Below are positions 15,846-26,244 of a stretch of DNA of 64,000 nt, piece by piece. The stretch's first letter is position 1. Each line of letters begins with the position of its first letter. Both the position numbers and the translations under genes were made by a program. The notes beneath the pieces are model-generated. The model saw only the letters and a program-made list of their open reading frames with translations, ran no database searches and was not told the origin of the DNA. Source of the stretch: Macrotrachela quadricornifera (Eukaryota; Rotifera; Eurotatoria; Philodinida; Philodinidae); the NCBI GenBank assembly GCA_022393335.1, contig JAJEKB010018332.1, forward strand, positions 58,718 through 122,717, read 5' to 3'.

Positions 15846-16081
15846 GATTTATTAAAGTCAAAATGACACCCTTCCGTTTCTTTTTTTTTTTGTTCTCTGA
15901 TTGTTGTCAAAGGAAACGAACAAGATATAGAAATCTTCCATAAGATGTCAGTGATGCTCGAATACAATTCTTTTTTTTTTTTAATAAGAATATCTTTTTT
16001 TTTTTTACTTAAAATGACACGCGTATGAATAAAATGTCTTTTATTTTTTTTTTAAATAAAAAGTTCTTTATATGATGTTGT

Positions 16082-16581
16082 TTAACCATGAACAAAACGT
16101 TTGCCATGTACAAAACGTTTTTCAAGAAGATCATCACTAATATCTTGTTGTTCACCATCTTCATTTATTGATCGACCATGAACGAAACCTTTTAAATAAG
16201 CTCTAAAAAAAAAGAAAACTTCTTTGTTTTTAAAATAAAAAATTTTATTTATACCTTTTGGTAAATAAATGGTTGTTTGAACAGACATATTGACAATATT
16301 TCATTATTTCATCTTCAGATTCACTAGTTGTTGATCGTGCTATTCGCACATTGGATCTATAAAAGAAGTTATTAAATACAATTTAAAAAAATAAATTCGT
16401 TTTTTTTTTGCATACTCAGTATTGGAGTCAGATGTCTAAAAGATAAAATTAGAATATTTATAATAAATATATATATAATAATTCTAATATTACTCACACT
16501 AGGTGCGGAAAGAACAGCAGTAAAGAATAAAAAGACAAGGCAGGCGGCCATAGTAAATCGGACAATAAGCGTGGATTGCAT
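16082..16581 (-). CDS. Amidated-neuropeptide precursor with FVHG repeats
   Basis: Four exons (16498-16581, 16416-16435, 16255-16356, 16082-16202) join in frame to a 108-residue prepropeptide. The N-terminus has a typical signal peptide (MAACLVFLFFTAVLSA after a short basic lead). Near the C-terminus is a processing cassette: KR, AYLKGFVHG, R, an acidic spacer ending LEKR, FVHG, KR, FVHG, stop. Gly before a basic site or the end is the standard donor for C-terminal amidation, so the predicted products are AYLKGFVH-amide and two copies of FVH-amide. The acidic spacer and a short Cys pair (CQYVC) upstream are also typical of neuropeptide precursors. I do not recognise the FVH-amide family. The 20-base microexon and the phases all agree, so this is a real spliced gene rather than a chance ORF. 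Confidence 0.8.
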
Positions 16582-17574
16582 GATGATGTGTTGTTTATTC
16601 TAGATAAATGATAGAATGAATGTCGTTTGATCTAGAATTTTTTGTATTTATAAAAATATCTCAACATGAGACGAGAGAGAGAAACTACGGAACAATATGC
16701 GTGGGATAAATTTTTTTCTGTATATTATGTCCAAGAAAAAAAATTTATTTTTTCCTCTCGTCTCGTCTCTTTCACTTTTTCCTATTTCGTTCGTTGATAA
16801 TAATAAATAATTATCGATCTCATTATCATCTGAAAGACATCCTTATAGACTATCGGAAGATGTTATCATACTAATTTAATTCTATTTATTGATTGTATAT
16901 TTTGGCATATAGATCTTATTACATATTAGTTCAAATTATTTAAGTAAATAAACAAATTGAGACAGTTATGATCATTATTAAAACTGGCTTCTAGTGGGTG
17001 GAAAATATTAATTTATATTTCGATCGAATATGTTATTTAAATTGAATAATAAGCAAATAACTATTAAATGAATTATAGGTTGGATATTACACGATGTTTT
17101 TTTTTTATCATATTAAATATTTGTTTGGCAATTTTTTTAAAGAATTATTAGTAATGATATGAAATGTTCTATTAAAATTTATCATGATGATATTAATGAA
17201 TAACTTACACTAGTTTTACTTGTAAGAGAGTACTGTCTAATTAATTTTTTTATTCAATACTGAACAATTGTCTATAGATGTTAATCAATATTATAAATTT
17301 TTAGAATAGATATTGACAGTTTGAGTTATTCTATAAGACTGAACAATTTTTGATAGAGTATAAATATTGATTGTTTTTAATAGCATTGATCAATGATTTC
17401 TCATCATTATTCTTTTCTTCGAATGAACAAATGACAATTCTATGTTGATTAATTGAGGTGAACAAATATTTCATTTTATCTTATCAGTAAGTTAATGATA
17501 GTTCCATTTTCGATCATGGAAATTGAACTGTTAATAAACCTACTGTGAATAAAAATAAGATTTTTCATGAGCTA
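16582..17574. other. Intergenic region upstream of the neuropeptide gene
   Basis: No gene seen. The first few hundred bases are the presumed promoter side of the neuropeptide gene; a TATTTATAAAAA stretch lies near 16647-16658 (seen on the plus strand) but I cannot tie it to a start site. The rest is plain AT-rich DNA. Confidence 0.5.
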
Positions 17575-18716
17575 TACCCCCGCTCAATTTCTTTTCTATT
17601 AATTATTTTTTTATTGAGACTGATGTGAGGATACAAGATCACGAAATCATTCGATAGACTTTTTTTTATTTTTAGCAAAAAAACTGATATTTTAAGAAAG
17701 AATGGATTTACATAGAAAATACCATAAAAATGGTTAATACAGGGTGTCCCAAAAGTCACATATCAAAAAAAATTTGAATATCTCCCTTACGGCTCGAGCA
17801 AACGAACTGATTTTTTTACCCATAATAGTGGCATGTTGACACTTTAAACCCATATGGGCAAGGTTTGAGAAAACCTTTGTTATGTACCATGAATGACTTC
17901 AACAAAATATGTTTACTTTATCACAGATAAAAGAAAAACCCAATATACTTAACAAAGAATTTCTCTAGACATGTCTTTATGAATTTGAAGCTTGAACATG
18001 CCTCTATTATTGATAAAAGAATCAGCCCGTTTGCTCGAGCCGTAATAGAGATAATCAGTTTTTTCTCCATTGTATAATTTTTGGGCAACCTTGAAAAGCC
18101 ATTTTATCGAAAAAAAAATTGAATATCTCCTTTACGGTTCAAGCAAACGAGCTGAGTTTTTTATCAATTCAAGAGGCATGTTCAAGTTTCATATTCATAA
18201 AGACATGCCTAGAGAGATCTTTTGTTAAGTATATTGTTTTTTCTTTCTATCTGTGAAAAAGTAAAATTTTTTTGTTCAAACCAATAACGATACTTAACAA
18301 AGAGTCTCTCTAGGCATGTCTTTATGGATATAAACTTTGAACATGCCTCTATCGTTGATAAAAAAAATCAGCTCATTTGCTCGAGCCGTAAGGGAGATAT
18401 TCAAATTTTTTTTGGTATGTGACTTTTGGAACACCCTGTAGATTAAACAATATCTATCATACATTAAAAAAAACATTAAAAAAAAAATTTTTTATGATAG
18501 ACAGTAATCGTCAGTATAGTAATTGAATAAGATGATTTGAATTTTATTTTGCAGAAAACCTTTAGTTGTATATATAATAAAAATTTGGTTTATCCTAAAA
18601 TATCGATTTTTTTTGCTAAGAGCGCAAAAGTCCACAGAATAATTTTGTGCTCTTATATCCTCATATCAGTCCCGACAAAAAAACATAATTAAAAGGAAAG
18701 AAATTGAGCGGGGGTG
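17575..18716. mobile_element. Outer MITE with long terminal inverted repeats, TA target duplication
   Basis: The left end TACCCCCGCTCAATTTC and right end GAAATTGAGCGGGGGTG are inverted copies, and similarity continues inward for about 130 bases on each side. TA flanks both ends (17573-17574 and 18717-18718). A second element (17740-18438) interrupts it; without that insert it would be roughly 440 bases. There is no transposase ORF. The ends and TA target fit the Tc1/mariner-IS630 superfamily. Confidence 0.75.
17740..18438. mobile_element. Inner mariner-type MITE (CAGGGTGTCCCAAAAGT ends)
   Basis: The element starts CAGGGTGTCCCAAAAGTCAC and ends in its near-inverse, with TA at 17738-17739 and 18439-18440. 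The CAGGGTG(T)nCCAAAAGT end is characteristic of Tc1/mariner elements. The 699 bases contain several internal direct and inverted copies of a GCTCGAGCCGTAAGGGAGAT-type segment, so the interior is itself repetitive. It carries no transposase and is non-autonomous. Confidence 0.85.
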
Positions 18717-18951
18717 TACAGCCTATAGTTTCTTTCTATTCCTATAATTTTTATATTGGATGTACGATCACCATTGCATATACTATCTTTCAACAATTGT
18801 TATATTATGTCTGAAATATGAATCATTCAAAACACATGACTTTTATTGGAATACAATATATATATATATATATCTTATAAATGTAAAATGATTAATTTGC
18901 TTAATTAAAATATAAAATCTGAAATATTTGCTTGATTAAAAAATAAAATTT

Positions 18952-19742
18952 TTAATTTAAAACAAGTTTTTTATTTTCTCCAGCCAATGATGAATGATCA
19001 CCTAAAATAGTTGCTTTAGCTAAACCAAACAATTTTTGCATAACAGTTGTAGATGAATCCCAATATTCAGCTTCCACAATTGTAATACTAAAAATATTAG
19101 CAAATATATTTTTTTTTAAATTCTAATTCATTTTACCGAAGTAAAGCTAAATCAGGATCATCAAGACCTTTTGGAAACCTAGAAAAAGAAAAGTAAGTAT
19201 ATCATATTGATTTTATATAATTAAATTTTACCAAGCTTTAAGAGAATCACTCCATAAATCTTTTTTTTTTGTTTTATCATCAACTAAATCTGCACGACCA
19301 CTAATTGATACATCTTTGAAAACGAAAATATTATAATAAGAAAAGAAATTAATCGAATAAATACAAACATGATTTATTTTCTGGATCAGCATATGATACA
19401 CTAACTTCTTCTGAACCTTTTTTCATTTCTGTAACTTTATGTGCTAAAATAAAATTTAATCATGATTTGAAATTTTTGTTTTTAAATAATATTTTACCAC
19501 TTCGTTGAGTAAAAAACCATAGTTCACCATGAAATGAATCAGCTTGTTTGTTAACCATTGGTCTAAAAATAAAAATAAGGATTTAAATTAGAATTATTTA
19601 TATTTTAAAAAAGAAATTGTTATTACCGACTATGAAGTGTTCCATCTTCATTAACTGTTGTTAACATGGCAAATTTAACATGATGAATAATTTTGAAAAG
19701 TGTTTCAAGATCTTTTCCTTTATCATTATTTGTTGCAGTCAT
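18952..19742 (-). CDS. Pyridoxamine 5'-phosphate oxidase-like FMN split-barrel protein
   Basis: Six exons (19627-19742, 19498-19562, 19369-19443, 19232-19313, 19137-19178, 18952-19087) join in frame to 171 residues. The pattern is that of the general-stress-protein-26 type split-barrel family: FAMLTTVNEDGTLHSRPM near residues 28-45 (the strand and Arg-Pro turn that hold FMN phosphate in relatives), ELWFFTQRSAHKVTEM, VSVSYADPEN, VSISGRADLVDD, then LALLRITIVEAEYWDSST. Bacterial and fungal relatives bind flavin; no substrate can be assigned. Such proteins are uncommon in animals, so transfer is possible, though the gene has six well-formed host-type introns. It starts 62 bases after the glutaredoxin stop, with a splice-acceptor-like ATTTTAG 15 bases before its ATG. 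Confidence 0.82.
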
Positions 19743-19757
19743 TATTAATTTTTTAAT

Positions 19758-19772
19758 CTAAAATATTTTAGT
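19758..19772 (-). promoter_or_regulatory. Candidate trans-splice acceptor before the FMN split-barrel gene
   Basis: Reading the minus strand, the 62-base gap between the glutaredoxin stop and the next ATG contains a U-rich AAAATATTTTAG, with AG at 19759-19758, and no GT donor. An acceptor without an upstream donor between two coding regions is what spliced-leader trans-splicing of a downstream operon gene needs. Confidence 0.45.
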
Positions 19773-19804
19773 TTTTATTTTTCAATAAATTATTCATTTT
19801 CTTT

Positions 19805-20304
19805 TTAATGTTCAATAGCATTTATTTTATTTAATTGTTTTATTAAATCTCCATTTTTATCTAATCTTTCTGTATCATCCCCACCACCAATACATTCTCC
19901 AGCAATAAATACACGTGGAACTGTTTTAGCATTTGTAATTTTTCCTAATACGTTTTGATATTCATTTCCATTATCAATTTCATCAAGTTCAATTACTTTA
20001 TAATCATTTAATTTATATTTACTAAGAATATTTTTTGCTTTTACACAATAAGGACCTTAAAAAAAAATAAAATTTTATTTTTAAACATATGTATATATAT
20101 ATTTATAGAACATACAAAATGTCTTTGAAAATACAACCACTTTATGTTCATTTATTAATTGTTTAATTTTATCAGCTATAGCATCTTTACTAACATTATC
20201 GCCGGCACCATTTGCTGGCGTAATGATTCGACGAAAAATTTGCCGAAGTATGGTTGCTGATTAAAAAAAGGCAGAATCTAGAAAAAAAAAGAATGACTCA
20301 TCAT
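19805..20304 (-). CDS. Dithiol glutaredoxin (CPYC active site)
   Basis: The two main exons are 20116-20256 and 19805-20055, with the intron splitting the first active-site Cys codon (T|GT). A start can be supplied by a 7-base microexon at 20298-20304 (ATGATGA) spliced over a 41-base intron with a weak GTCATT donor; this fits phase exactly but is tentative, because an in-frame stop lies just before the acceptor. The product would be 132 residues: an Arg-rich N-terminus resembling a mitochondrial presequence, VVVFSKTFCPYCVKAK (CPYC at 50-53), the cis-Pro loop TVPRVFI (94-100) and GGGDD (106-110), all glutaredoxin landmarks. It uses glutathione to reduce disulfides or mixed disulfides. It lies 202 bases after LLPH and 62 before the FMN protein on the same strand. 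Confidence 0.87.
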
Positions 20305-20506
20305 TATAACAGCAGAGTTAAACAAGTACAATGGAAGAACAGAATAAACAACTCTATAACTGAGGGTCCTTTAACTTTAAGATATCGTTTCTATTAATGT
20401 TCATATGATTCATGCGAAATTTGCAAATAAAAGAAGTAGATTTATTTGATCTTATATATTAATAAGATTTCTTTTTTTATTTATTGTAAAAAAAAACAAC
20501 AATGAA

Positions 20507-21006
20507 TTATGTTAACATAATTTCAGATTGATCTGATATTTTCTTTTTTTGTTGAATTTTTCGTTTTGTAATTTTACCAGAATTCTTTTTTAATTTTTTT
20601 TGTTTTTCATTTTTCTTTTGTACTGCTTGTTTAGCTTGTAAACGTTTTCGTTGACGACCACTTAACCATGATGGATATTGACCATCTTTATTTTTTAATG
20701 TTCGATTATTATATTCTGATGTATTACCACCAATTTGCATATCTTTAAAAAAATAAAAAATTGTTATTTTTTTTTCTTTAAATAAAATTATATTTTTACC
20801 GTCTTCGATTGGTGATTCTTTTACTATGACTGTTGATGCTAAAAGAAAAATATTTAAATAAAATATATAAAAAAAAAAGATTATTTACGAATAAGATTAT
20901 CATTTTGTAAAGATTTTAATCGTTTAGCTTCATCTTTTTTTGATAATTTTTCTCGAAGAAGTTTACGCATTGCACGCATATGTTTACTTCTTTTACTTTT
21001 AGCCAT
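20507..21006 (-). CDS. LLPH: LLPH-like nucleolar protein
   Basis: Three exons (20889-21006, 20800-20838, 20507-20742) join to 130 residues, the length of the family (human 129). The start MAKSKRSKHMRAMRKLLREK, the KDEAKRLKSL segment, and DGQYPSWLSGRQRKRLQAK followed by a Lys-rich tail align with human LLPH (LLP homolog), whose HGQYPIWMNQRQRKRLKAK block is diagnostic. LLPH is a small basic nucleolar protein linked to early 60S ribosome assembly. The ATG directly follows TTTCTAG, a splice acceptor with no donor in the short gap, so the mRNA may be trans-spliced at its very start codon. The transporter gene ends only 139 bases upstream. Confidence 0.88.
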
Positions 21007-21020
21007 CTAGAAATATTTTT
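21007..21020 (-). promoter_or_regulatory. Candidate trans-splice acceptor abutting the LLPH start
   Basis: On the minus strand the sequence reads AAATATTTCTAG and then ATG. The AG occupies 21008-21007. A U-rich acceptor placed against a start codon fits spliced-leader addition; a cis-spliced 5' UTR intron is the alternative. Confidence 0.45.
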
Positions 21021-21145
21021 TTTGTTGTTTAAAAAGAATATATTATTAAGTTCCTATTTATATAAAAAAAAGAAAATTACATTGAATAAACTACATTTTT
21101 ATTTTAAAAAAAAATAAACAGATCTCTCGATCATTTTTAGTTTCA

Positions 21146-23075
21146 TCATAAAATTTGTGTTGAGGCACTTTGACTTTGATATATAATCGCACCAACAAAA
21201 TTAACTCCACTTGCAAGAATAAATACAGGAAACCAACGACCATGACTAGCAACAACTAATTCAGCTGTTACAGGACCAGCTAATATTCCTGGAATTGTTG
21301 CAAGTGTATTCGATATTGCAAATGTTATACCAGCATGATTTGGTGCTATATCAGCATGATTTGATAAATGACCAGCAGAATTACATGCACTTAAACCCAT
21401 ACTGATGGATATAAAACTAATATGTGATAAAAAATAAAATATTTTTAAAAATAAAAGATAAATGATAAATAAAATTTAATCATTACATAACAGCAAGAAT
21501 TAAATTGTCGACTGAAATGAATAAAAGGAGAAATAAGCCAGGACCAAGTAAACCAATAGCTGTCATTAATCGACGAACGGATAATACCGTCCAACGATTT
21601 TGTATGAGAAAATCAGCACAATGTCCTGCAGCTAAAAAAAAAATCATTAGTATATATTTATAGCAATGGTAGAAAATATTTCGTCTAGGGCGAATCCTAA
21701 TTTTAGCTATGAAACTAATGTCGATATGCAAGGGATCAGGGTAAGTCTAAAAGTTACTATTATGAACAACAAAATAAAATGAACATAAATGTTTTTCCAA
21801 TATCTCGAGGATGGAAATAGCTAGTCAAGGGGGAAACGGCGGAGAGCCGGGATTGCCGATCCATGCAATCCGGCGTTTCTCCCTTGTAGCTAGTGAAGTA
21901 TGTAATGATCGAATATTTTCAGAGTGTTTTCATCATCCAATTTCAAACTACAATATAATCATTTGACAAGAAAATCTAATCTACTATTATAATCATAACG
22001 AAATCAACTTTATTTTCAAGTCTAAGATTATATAATTATATTTACCAACACCCAATAAACAATTCATAACATATGGAAATGCAGTAAATGATAAACTAGT
22101 TGGATCAGCATCAAATGTTTTTGTTAAATAAGATGGTAACCATACCATAACAATATATGATGACCAATTCATAGCAAAATGTGCAATATAAATAGCCCAT
22201 AAAGGCCAATGTGATATAAATTCAATCCATCGATAATTTTTACTACCGACCTAATAAGAAAAATTTTGAATTCTTTTTTTTTTTTTTTGTCTATTTTTCT
22301 AAATAAAACAAATACTTTAGGTGATGATGGTATAAAAGCTTCTTCATCTCCATTTACAATTGTATGATTAAAATCACGATAAGTAATCATCCAAAAAAAT
22401 GTCCAAAGAAAACCCATTAAACCAAAAATAAGAAAAACAATACGCCAAGCTATATGAGGACATATCTAAAGATCAAAAAATTTAATATTTTTAAAAAAGT
22501 ATTTTTTTGTTTTTTAATCATACCACAGCTGCAAATGTTTGTCCAACAGATCCCAATGCGATAAGATAACTAAATGATCTCGATCGCTCTTCCATTGGTA
22601 CATAATTACTAAAGATATGAAAAATAGTTGGCAGAGCTAAAATTAAACATAAAGTTTTTAATTGAATAAATTTTATTCATACCTAATCCTTCTCCAAATC
22701 CTAATGCAATTCGTGAACAAATAAGTAAAAAAGGTAATGGAGCTAAAAATGGTGTTGCAAATGTTACAAATGACCATGTAAATACAGCAAAAGCAAGAAC
22801 AGATTTTGTTCCAAATCGTTTAACAAAGATATGAGAAAATATTTGACTTGTTAAATAACCAATAGGAAATGATGATAATATATAACCTTGTAAACGTAAA
22901 TTCCATTTAAATTCTTGTGCCATTGGAATAATTGCAACTAAAATATTTATGTTTAAAATAATCAATAATAATAATAAAGAAAAATTTATTTACGTGGCAT
23001 AATAGCTCTATCAGCTGCATTTATAAAATTAGCAATTGAACAAAGACCAACAATACGAGATTTATCGAAAGACAT
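21146..23075 (-). CDS. SLC17-type anion transporter of the major facilitator superfamily
   Basis: Seven exons (22994-23075, 22683-22937, 22524-22636, 22316-22465, 22046-22250, 21487-21631, 21146-21416) join in frame to 406 residues. Family signals: CSIANFINAADRAIMP in TM1, WNLRLQGYILSSFPIGYLTS, the VKRFGTKSVL loop after TM2, FGEGLGALPTIFHIFSNYVP with EERSRSFSY in TM4-TM5, ALGSVGQTFAAV, and NWSSYIVMVWLPSYLTKTF in TM7. The match is to SLC17/PHT4 anion-phosphate transporters, and the TM1 motif is more like plant and protist members than animal sialin or VGLUT. It should move organic anions or phosphate with H+ or Na+. At about 12 TM segments it is compact for the family (usually 450-550). It is divergent from RPS8, with a 400-base gap. 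Confidence 0.85.
21818..21895. other. GC-rich imperfect hairpin inside a transporter intron
   Basis: The intron 21632-22045 (414 bases, long for this gene) has a locally GC-rich block. TAGCTAGTCAAGGGGGAAAC pairs imperfectly with GTTTCTCCCTTGTAGCTAGT about 40 bases later. It could be a small MITE or a structured RNA; no ORF. Confidence 0.45.
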
Positions 23076-23475
23076 TTGTACGTATAAATCTAATATTTTA
23101 TTGTTTTTTTTTTTGTCTATTCGAATAGAATAAATCTATCTTTTTTCTCTTGAATTTTATTGGTTGATTTTAAACCAACGAATCTCATGTTATCAGAGGT
23201 CGTATTAAAAATGAAAGTATCAACAGACTTTTTTTTGCTCGAAAAATCTCAATAAATATATATTAAAATCATACTTTCAAATTAAATTTAATTTTAAAAA
23301 AAAAATTATTTATTTATTTTTTATTAGCCTCCTTCTACAAATTTCTCAGTGGTTATTTATATTGAAAATGGATTCTCAAATAATTATTTATTATTCGATA
23401 TATATATTTATATTTATACTGAAAAAAAAAAAGAATATTTTCTAAAAAATTTTTAAATTATTCTTTTAGGAAAAT
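23076..23475. promoter_or_regulatory. Divergent promoter region, transporter / RPS8
   Basis: About 400 bases separate the start codons of the minus-strand transporter and plus-strand RPS8, so both promoters must lie here or in the 5' UTRs. It is AT-rich with A and T runs. On the plus strand it ends in TTATTCTTTTAG at 23458-23469, seven bases before the RPS8 ATG, an acceptor for a 5' UTR intron or spliced leader. Confidence 0.5.
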
Positions 23476-24158
23476 ATGGGTATTAGTCGTGATCATTGGC
23501 ATAAACGACGAAAAACTGGTGGTAAACGTCCACAACCACATAAAAAACGAAAATTCGAATTAGGTCGACCAGCAGCTCTTACTAAATTAGGTGGGAAACG
23601 TATTCACACTGTACGTACACGTGGTGGTAATAAAAAATATCGTGCTTTACGTCTTGATCTTGGCAATTTTTCATGGGGTTCAGAAGGTATTGCTAAAAAA
23701 ACACGTATTATCGATGTTATGTATCATCCATCAAATAATGTTCGTATTAAATAAACAAAATTCTAGAAAAATATTTATTTATTTTTTTCTTTTAGGAATT
23801 AGTACGTACAAAAACATTAACAAAATCAACCATTGTACAAATTGATGCTGTTCCATTTCGTCAATGGTATGAATCGTATTATGCCTTACCATTAGGTCGT
23901 AAGAAAGGTGTTAAATTAACTGAAGCTGAAGAAGCTGTACTTAATCGTAAACGTTCAGCTAAAACTCAAAAAAAAATCGCTGTTAAACAACGTCGTGCTA
24001 AAGTTGAACAAGCACTTGAAGAACAATTTCAAGCTGGTCGAGTTCTTGCATGTGTTGCATCAAAACCTGGTCAATGTGGTCGTTGTGATGGTTATGTACT
24101 TGAAGGAAAAGAACTTGATTTTTATATGAAAAAAATCAAACAAAAAAGATCAAAATAA
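23476..24158 (+). CDS. RPS8: 40S ribosomal protein S8 (eS8)
   Basis: Two exons, 23476-23739 and 23796-24158, join in phase 0 to 208 residues, the same length as human RPS8. Sequence is close throughout: [17 protein letters not shown], the [12 protein letters not shown] block, [36 protein letters not shown], and [20 protein letters not shown] near the end. It is a component of the small ribosomal subunit body. The intron uses an unusual donor, AAT|GTTCGT, confirmed by the conserved [11 protein letters not shown] junction. Codon use favours T- and A-ending codons, as elsewhere. The ATG follows a CTTTTAG acceptor at 23468-23469. Confidence 0.98.
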
Positions 24159-24452
24159 ATATAATCATCATTGTTTATTGTTAAAAAAAAATATAACAAC
24201 GTTTTGGAAAATAAGAATAAATAAACGAAAAAAAAACCAATATGAATTAAAATATATTTTATTTCATCTTTGTTTTTAGACAAAAAAATAATTTTTTTTT
24301 ACATATAGAATATGCATCTGTTCTTTAACATAAATATACTATTAGATACATCGTCTTTTAGTAGAGCAGATTTTAAAAAATGTATTTGTTGATTATCAGA
24401 AAATATATTTATATTTCGTCAACCATCTGTTGCACTGTCGAAAATTAAATAA

Positions 24453-25071
24453 CGAGGGAACACATCCAACTGTTCAAATCCTTTTGAGTTCGGACTTTGT
24501 GCATAAGATAGATCCCAATGAGGTATGAAAAACCCCAAAATATTGAGTGCCCTTAGGCCTTCTGTCCAGAGTTATAGGCATTTTAATGAAATTTTGACCT
24601 ATGGAATGGTATATACCTAAAAATTGAATGACAGTATTTCGACCTGAAATTTTGCCCAAAGAGAGCTCTATTGATAATTAGAATGTTCTGAAAATTTCAG
24701 CTCAAAAGAATGTTTCCTTCTCGAGATATTAGACTCTCAAAAATGACCTGTATACCACAAACGATGCTAGAATTTTCCATATTTTGAAAGTTTAATATCT
24801 CGAGAAGGATACATTCGTTTGAGCTGAAATTTTCAGGATATTCTAATTACTAATAGACCTCTCTTTGGGCAAAATTTCAGGTCGAAATACTGTCATTCAA
24901 TTTTTAGGTATATACCATGCCATAGGGCAAAATTTCAGTAAAATGCCTATAACTCTGGACAGAAGGTCTAAGGGCACTCAATATTTTCGGATTTTTCATA
25001 CCTCATTAGGGTCTTTCTTATGCACAAAGTCCGAACTCAAAAGGGTTTGGACAGTTGGATGTGTTCCCTCG
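24453..25071. mobile_element. Palindromic MITE, TAA target duplication
   Basis: The whole 619 bases fold as one inverted repeat: CGAGGGAACACATCCAACTG at the left, its inverse at the right, arms of about 290 bases with few differences, and a centre near 24760. TAA flanks both ends (24450-24452 and 25072-25074). A 3-base TAA target suggests PIF/Harbinger-type mobilisation. Mirror-image open frames in the two arms are by-products of the palindrome, not genes. Confidence 0.82.
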
Positions 25072-26244
25072 TAAGAATAGAATGTGAGACATTCTCTATT
25101 GAAGTTACATTATTATAATTAGAGTAAAACTAGTCTAACAGGATTAAAAATTTAGACGTCATATATTATATGACAATGATGCTTTTACATCCATTTAATA
25201 TCGTTGATTTCCCTTGTCTATTTATGTTTCCTTATTTAAAATGTTTACATGAAATATTGTATGTCTAAATCTAATAAAAAAAATTATCAAAAATAGTGAA
25301 TATTATTAATTTAAGTGTGTGGAAATGACGTTTGTTTTTTACGTCGTCAAAATTCTTTTTTCTTTTTTTTACACACATTTATTCAACAGTTAAATATAAT
25401 TGTGTCACATCATGCATTTTTCTTACAATAAACATGTGATATTTATCAAAAGAATTGCAAAACACATTTGATAAAAACTTCTTTTTTTTTTACAGGATAT
25501 GCAAATAATACATTTTTAAAATAGGAAATTTACATATCCGAGAATTGTGTTTACTGAATATCTTTCTTTTATATTAAGTAAACGGTAATTTGGATGGTTG
25601 AATTGATAATTTTTCTATATATAAATATTAGTTACACTTGATTGAGGTTGTTTTAACTAATTAAAGAATGATTACAAAATTATCCAAGCCTAGAGATCTA
25701 TTTTTAATAATGAAAGTGATATAAGAATAATTTATCTCATATTACAATTGCGATATCAAGTATTAATCTATTTTTACATTTAATTTTCTAAGAAAATCTG
25801 AAAAGTTTAAATTCATTAAATATAAAATAAAAGATTTCTCTTAATTTTATTAATGAATTAATTATAATCTCGTAAATATTAATCAGTCAAAAATACTTTT
25901 TATTAGTTGATATAATTTCACGCATTACTGTTCGATGAAGTTATTAATTTAGCTAGCAAGAAAATTTAAGATTATAAAAAGTCGTAAACTATAATTTACT
26001 CAATGATAATAAAAAGGTATAACACACTATTGAAGGTATTTCATTAGATTAATATTTTAAATCAGAAAATTAATCAAATGCAAATTTCTAAAGCAGATAA
26101 TAATTAGAGATTATATGGTAAATGTGTCAATGCATATATACTCTTTCTATTGTTGAATGTATGATACAGATAATAATTTATTAAAGTACCTGTTCTACTT
26201 TTTTTTTTTATATAAAACACAAGTATTTTCATATCACTAAATAA
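25072..26244. other. AT-rich intergenic region
   Basis: No gene, RNA gene or clear repeat seen between the palindromic MITE and the 3' end of the orphan GPCR. Confidence 0.5.

Noticed and set aside
24474..25074. Two near-identical frames on opposite strands (MGKISGRNTVIQFLGIY-type)
   Set aside because: They are mirror images produced by the palindromic MITE, not two related genes.
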